Positions 58,801 through 64,000 of a stretch of 64,000 bases of DNA are shown here, one piece after another. Position 1 is the first letter of the stretch, and each line of letters opens with the position of its first letter. Both the position numbers and the translations under genes were made by a program. The notes under the pieces were generated by a model. The model worked only from the letters and a program-made list of their open reading frames with translations, did no database searches and was not told where the DNA came from. Source of the DNA: Phoebastria nigripes (lineage: Eukaryota; Chordata; Aves; Procellariiformes; Diomedeidae); assembly GCA_035582835.1 (NCBI GenBank), contig JAYKAV010002977.1:867792-931791 (forward strand), in the 5' to 3' direction.

Positions 58801-61800
58801 ATCTTACTGTAGGAATCTTCATTCAGTTGAGGTTATCATCCATTGAATTGTCTTGAGTTGTCATTGCTGGGTGTGATGAGAATTCCCAGACAGCAATGCT
58901 TTGAAACGTATCTGAAGGCAGTAGTACAGCAATGTTCCTTTTGCACCTCATCTCGTGCCTAGAAGACTCTATCAGAAGCAGCAGTTCCTTTCTCACTTGT
59001 AACGATCAGATGTTTCTCTAAAGACAGGTTAAGTTGCCGAGGTGGTAATTTCACGAACATTTTAAGGAGTCACCGTTGATTGCCACCATAGAGGGTAGTC
59101 CTTCCCTGCCCCTGTCATGCAGCGTTCTCCTCCTGTCCTCCTCCAGCATCCCTTCCAGTGAGCAGGAATGTGGAATTGTTGTCGGATCAGAACATAATTC
59201 TGCCCAGAATGTTACATATATTTTCAATTGGTTCTTTTCTACAGGAATGCTAGGGCTGGCACAAAGAAGAGGGCAGGCTGCCCCCTTATGTGGGACAGCG
59301 TGCTGTGATTTAGCAATTGCTTTAAGTTGATCTAAGACATCTTTTTATGCTAGATGCTTTTTGTGGTGTAGCAAAGTTGAGCCAATATCTTTTACAAATG
59401 TCTTACTCAGACTGAGGTATACCAGATAAAGTATGCTTCCCAGTACAAGTTGGGCTTGTTAAGCCAGTATGTGTTATGCAAATGAAAATTGGTTTTCTTG
59501 GTTGGATAGGCAATGTTGACACCAAGAAAGATTTTTGGAATTGCTATTCAGATGAACTTTTCCTGCACTCTGTATTCTTTTCTGGCAGGCTATGCTGTAC
59601 TCCTTGAAGCTCTGTCACCCGAAACAGCTTGCAATATGTGGGTCTGATGCGATTAAATGGGGGTGCATTCAGTTCAAGACTGAGGTATGTGTAATGCTGT
59701 TGTACTGTGCTCAAAGTGCTTTTATTTTCTATCCCTCTAGAACGAGCAGTGGGAAAAGTTCAGTCATTAATGCAATGCTGTGGGATAAGGTACTTCCTAG
59801 TGGGATTGGCCATACAACTAACTGCTTTCTCAGTGTGGAAGGGACAGATGGAGATAAGGCTTATCTTATGACAGAAGGATCAGATGAAAAGAAGAGTGTC
59901 AAGGTATGGTTTTTGAATGATTAATGCTACTTTTCACACTAACTATTTCTCAAAAGATCTGTCTTTTAACAACGATTTCAAGTCTAACAAAAGTATAAGG
60001 CTAACTCATTCTGCATTTTTTAAGCTCTTATTTAGGAGGGAATAACTAACAAACTAAAACGGTGAATTTCACAATTTTTCTTGGATATTTCAGAGAAACA
60101 ACTAATGTGTGTCTGATTGTAGCATAGCATATGTTGAGTGATCTATTTTTATAGGACTGAGAGTAAGTTCTGTTACTTGTTAAAGATTTGGAATGTGCCT
60201 CTCGTTTGGCCTTAAGGTGCTTAGCTTATTTAGCTGTTCACATTGATATGTTAAACCTCTGAGGCAAATTCATGATGATGTTCAGTATCACGTACTCTAG
60301 CCCTGTAAGGAATACCACTTTGTGGCTCCAAAGAAATTCCTGTCTGAGTTTCAAGGCACAACTTGTTCTTTAGATGCTGGTGAATCTAAGAGGTTAAAAA
60401 AAAAAAAATCACAAGTATTCACCAGAAGGAAGTATGAACTCTGCTATCCTGTTCAAGATAGATCCTGTCCAGGTTTGCTTGAGAACCAAATTAGGCAGGT
60501 ATACAGACTTGTTTGTGGTGCATATTCATGTTTGTCTTCTCTTTGTGCTCTTTATAGACAGTCAATCAGCTTGCTCACGCACTTCACATGGATAAAGATT
60601 TGCAAGCTGGCTGTCTCGTCCATGTCTTTTGGCCCAAGTCAAAGTGTGCCCTGCTGAGAGATGATTTGGTTTTAGTGGACAGGTATGTTTTCTATTTTAG
60701 TAAATATTTTCTTAAATAAATTAGCCATTATAATGTGTAGAAAAGAGCCTGGTTTACTGATTGATGGTGTTTTGGTTGTTAGGTTGCCAAATTATTGAAA
60801 AGCTTTTTTTTTTTTTTTGCCTTTTTTTTTTGAGAGTACAGAGTTTGTTTTTTTGTGTATACTGCTGCCTGTCATCACCCCACTGATTTTGGCCTTGTAA
60901 CAGTTGGAACAAACAAGTGTCTTGTGATTGGGCTGAATAAGGGACTAACTTTTGGCTGAGGATACTTCCACCTTTAAAACAAACAGTATGGAAGTNTGAA
61001 TAGGGTTGTTGCAGCAACAACCTTTTGCCCATCTCCTGTCTTTAAATGCTTCAGACTGATCATGTGAGGTGTAAGCAATCTGGACTTCCATTTTTAAAAG
61101 CTTCTGATAAGAGTTGCAGTGCCTACATATCAAAGTAATGGGTGACCTCAAAACGTAATTGTGACTGTCATCTGTGTGTGCCTGTGCGTTGGGCTAACAT
61201 TTCCTACAGTTTGTGTATTTAAAGAATTCTGAAAGCTGTTTTTTTGCCTATGTCAAATGCCCATATTCCTGGCCACTTTGAGGTATGACCTGGTAATATT
61301 TTTTCAAACTGTTAGGTGATCTATACCTAATGTTTGAATCAATATAGATTGAATTTGTGAGTAATTTACTCGAGCATGAGTGAATTTGTAAGTATGATTT
61401 CTTCATATCCAGCAAAATAACATCCAGAGTGTATTTTGATAAATTGTAGTGCTTTTTGTTGGGTCTCTAATCTTACACCTTTGAAATCACTAGGAGTTTG
61501 TCATTATTTTCTTGGGTGCAAGCTCAGGTCCTGTTAGTCACAGAAAAACCCAGCCTGGCTGGCACAGGTAGCTGGTTGGTTTGATGCACTGCTGGACTTC
61601 TGATCTTATGCAGTTGTGCCATCTCCTTGGGGACATGTGCGTAGTACAAGTGTGCTGGAAGCCCAGAAGGGATCCTTCCATAGATATAAGGCATGATTTG
61701 GTCTGCACAGTCTTGGTTGCTAAAGGTGAAATGTAAAAGGAAAAGAAAACAGCCTGGAATCTGAGAGAGAACAGGTACTTGTAAGGAGAAAATAATCTTT

Positions 61801-64000
61801 TTACTGTTAAATAGAGCAAATTAGAACCAGCAGTAATTGAGGTGTTGCAAACATGACCTAATGCTCATATTCCACTTATTTTTGAAAAACTGACAGCACT
61901 GTAGTTTTAGCTTCATTTTAATTTGTTATTAAATCTATGCACAGCTTGTATAGCATATCACTTTAAAGAAGGCCTTGATTAATGGAAAAAATATCTTATG
62001 AACAGCTGTCCTTTTTGATTAAAATCTAAAACTTGAAATATGGGGAGGGGGACCATTCTGTGAGACTGCCTGGATTTCTGACAGACTGCCTGTCACTTTT
62101 CTTGGCTATTATGCTCTGCATATTTATTCGTTAGAAATTGCATTTTGGAATGAGTAGATGGTCCAGTGAGCGAGTGACTGATAAATGCTAAATGGTAATT
62201 GGCTTTTGCTATGTTTGCGTTAAGCTTGAGTTAAGCATCAGTCTAAAGATACAAAGCATTGTATCTTCTTACAAGGCCCTTAGGCAACCCCACTCTATTT
62301 TTATCAGTTTCTAAAAATCAAATACTCCTTTGCTGCATAAATATGAGCTTGTGTTTTTGTATTCTCAACAGTCCTGGCACAGATGTCACTACAGAACTGG
62401 ACAGCTGGATTGACAAATTCTGCTTGGATGCTGACGTGTTTGTCTTGGTTGCCAATTCTGAATCAACTCTAATGAACACGGTATGATGTGCAATGATTTT
62501 ACTTCTTCATTTAAATAATCAGCAGTTCCATAACTGAAATGGCTTCTCTTAGACCTTTACTGAAGCTCCCATGAATTATTGCACTTGGATCTTGTGAATA
62601 GGATTTGGGGGTGGGAGGCAGGAGACAATGTATATTCTTCACTAGGGAAAGGAGAACCAGGTTTATTGCCAGCTTTGCTTACTCTGACTTGAGCATCACA
62701 TTTGTCCTTTTTATCTCAGTTTCTTTTTTGATAAATGGATGATGTAGTGCTTGTCTCACTTTACAGTTTGTTGATATTTGTCAGCTGAAGACACTTGTAT
62801 TATCAAAGAAATACATTATGGAGTATTTCATGTCCAGAAGCTCAGTAAAATACAGAAAGTAGGTGAAGGAAGTTGAATTTCTGTCTTGTTCCTCGTGTGT
62901 TCTTGTCTCAGAAGAGGGTGAATTCCCTTGATACACCTTGTGTTGAGGACAAGTGCTACAGGTTGCCCTCATTGGACTGTGTTTCTTCTTCCGAAGATGC
63001 TAGCAATAAGCATTCATGTTGCATGGTTCTGTGCAACGTGGAGAGCTGAAGATGTTTTAACAACTTTATTCTATAAAGCCTTGTTTCAAGAGAGAGAAGA
63101 CTTCTGTATACCTTGCAGCCTAAATATTGTATGACTTGCAGGACAGCATACAAGGTGGCCAAAGGAGCTGTTGTGATACTCAAAATACAAGACCAGAGAT
63201 TTGCTTTAATTTTGTAGTGATCTCCAGTTTTGACTAAAATAAGTATTTTGAGTGCAGACAATATCAATATAAGGTTTCTAAGTTATTGGAAGTGGGACTG
63301 CCAGAATATAGTATAGTGCTACTGAGAAATCTCTTGAAGACTTTTATTAAGCCTACTGTAGACAAAGAAAATGCTCTGATTGTTCTGAGCATAGTTCTGA
63401 CATGCAGTATCTGAACTTCCTAATTATTGAGACAATTTTTAATACAATAAAGAATTGAATGTACAAAGACAGTATTTCCTTGCATTCTAGCAAATTAGAA
63501 TAGTTTGGTAGAAATCCGAGAAGAACATAAAATGGGTGTAAAAACATTACATTCCATCTTCTGAGCCGAATCCACAAAGACTCAAATACAGACGAGACGT
63601 GATTTAAAAGGCAAAGAAAGAAGATTCTGACAACATCCAAGGCAGAGAGGATTTGGCAGAACTATAGCTTTATCTTCTCCATTATCTCATGTGAAGGACG
63701 CTTTTTGGCTTTTAGTATGGAGAGAGTCTAGAAATTGTTTGAATTATGTGCATACCATAGTTGGTTTTTTTAATTACAAAAAGGAAGAAGGAAAAAAGAT
63801 GGGGTTTTAGTGAACACCTCGTTTCCATGTTTCTATATAGTAATAATAGGGACCTGCGTGCCAGATTTCGGTTTGATGTAATGAAGTAACAGAGAAGCGG
63901 CCAAATTTGATTTGGTTCTCTCATTTGCTCAGGAGAAATGAACCATTAAAAACAATCTGAGTGAGATAGTAAATATGCAGGAAAGACGTATAGGCTGTAC
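55785..64000 (+). CDS. MFN1: MFN1, mitofusin 1, first five coding exons (aa 1-216), truncated by the window edge
   Basis: Mitofusin 1 is a dynamin-family GTPase of the outer mitochondrial membrane that tethers and fuses mitochondria. Exons 55785-55899, 56743-56878, 59741-59903, 60558-60682 and 62372-62480 join in frame to 648 nt, coding 216 aa, about 29 percent of the roughly 741-aa human protein. The N-terminal helix bundle segment ([22 protein letters not shown]) precedes the GTPase domain. G1 is GRTSSGKS with Lys89 (human Lys88), G2 contains Thr110 in GHTTNCF (human Thr109), and G3 is DSPGTD, split between exons 4 and 5. G4 (NRWD), the remaining stalk, transmembrane hairpin and HR2 lie beyond 64000. 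One extra residue near the start ([10 protein letters not shown] where human has MAEPVSPLK) shifts numbering by one. N at 55853 falls in a TTN codon (Phe or Leu; Phe by homology). Confidence 0.96.
56743..56878 (+). CDS. MFN1: MFN1 coding exon 2 (aa 39-84)
   Basis: 136 nt from acceptor ATGTGTAG to donor GTAATG. It encodes [18 protein letters not shown], then [20 protein letters not shown] and MKVAFFG, ending within the Arg codon of the P-loop. The donor lacks the usual +5 G. Confidence 0.95.
56879..59740 (+). other. MFN1: MFN1 intron, 2.9 kb, with an acceptor-like decoy
   Basis: No exon recognised. At 56917-56945 a 20-T run followed by CTCTTGCAG forms a very strong-looking 3' splice site only 67 nt after the donor. 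A poly(A) run of about 17 lies at about 57607-57623. Confidence 0.7.
59741..59903 (+). CDS. MFN1: MFN1 coding exon 3 (aa 84-138, G1 and G2 motifs)
   Basis: 163 nt from acceptor TCCCTCTAG to donor GTATGG. It encodes [20 protein letters not shown] and [20 protein letters not shown], then [14 protein letters not shown]. It carries the P-loop lysine and the switch I threonine. HTTN replaces human HITN. Confidence 0.97.
60558..60682 (+). CDS. MFN1: MFN1 coding exon 4 (aa 139-180)
   Basis: 125 nt from acceptor CTCTTTATAG to donor GTATGT. It encodes [20 protein letters not shown] then [20 protein letters not shown] and D. It ends two bases into the Ser codon of the G3 motif. Confidence 0.97.
60683..62371 (+). 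other. MFN1: MFN1 intron, 1.7 kb
   Basis: No exon or diagnostic transposon recognised. Poly(T) runs near 60806-60819 and 60823-60831 are the only low-complexity items. Confidence 0.75.
62372..62480 (+). CDS. MFN1: MFN1 coding exon 5 (aa 180-216, G3 motif)
   Basis: 109 nt from acceptor TTCTCAACAG to donor GTATGA. It encodes [18 protein letters not shown] then [19 protein letters not shown], completing DSPGTD and following beta strand. It is identical to human over most of its length. The next exon, which should begin with the EKHFFHK segment, was not found before 64000. Confidence 0.96.
62481..64000 (+). other. MFN1: MFN1 intron, running past the window edge
   Basis: Noncoding AT-rich sequence after the coding exon 5 donor. 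No exon matching the continuing mitofusin GTPase domain was seen, so the intron is at least 1.5 kb. Confidence 0.8.

Noticed and set aside
62481..64000. Search for the next MFN1 coding exon
   Set aside because: No frame encoding the expected GTPase continuation after the LMNT segment was found; the remaining open frames are unrelated.

Overview
This is a vertebrate nuclear genomic window, most likely from a bird. It carries three protein-coding genes on the + strand in the order PIK3CA - ZNF639 - MFN1, the order known from human 3q26.32. Two antisense 3'-end fragments of CR1 LINEs, whose 5'-ATAGAATCATAGAATGG-like terminus is typical of avian (and other archosaur/turtle) CR1, together with compact introns, point to Aves. 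Scattered single N bases suggest a draft assembly. I found no bacterial, viral, tRNA, rRNA or CRISPR features.

Layout. 1-12712 is AT-rich noncoding DNA, most simply read as the 5' (first) intron of PIK3CA. 12713-36063 holds all 20 coding exons of PIK3CA; all junctions are GT-AG and the lengths sum to exactly 3207 nt, giving 1068 aa, the human length. 36064 to about 39.6 kb is the PIK3CA 3' UTR. About 39.6-46.2 kb is intergenic, with one CR1; the KCNMB3 gene found here on the opposite strand in mammals was not seen. 46.2-47.0 kb is a CpG-island promoter with a noncoding first exon for ZNF639. 48225-51412 holds the four ZNF639 coding exons (483 or 485 aa, nine C2H2 fingers). 51.4-53.4 kb is its 3' UTR, followed by a short intergenic gap. 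54.76-55.6 kb is the CpG-island promoter of MFN1. 55785-62480 holds the first five MFN1 coding exons (216 aa, including most of the GTPase domain's G1-G3 motifs). The gene runs off the right edge.

The genes do not form an operon or pathway; they are a conserved syntenic block. PIK3CA makes the p110-alpha catalytic subunit of PI3-kinase, ZNF639 a nuclear zinc-finger regulator, and MFN1 an outer-mitochondrial-membrane fusion GTPase. Points worth a second look are regulatory and splicing-related: RFX X-box-like palindromes in both CpG-island promoters, tandem YY1 and GABP/ETS sites at MFN1, a CTCF-like site at ZNF639, a 6-nt tandem splice donor in ZNF639, an A-rich tract crowding the acceptor of a PIK3CA kinase exon, and the apparent absence of KCNMB3. 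I did not find a previously undescribed biological system; this is mostly an ordinary, well-conserved vertebrate locus.
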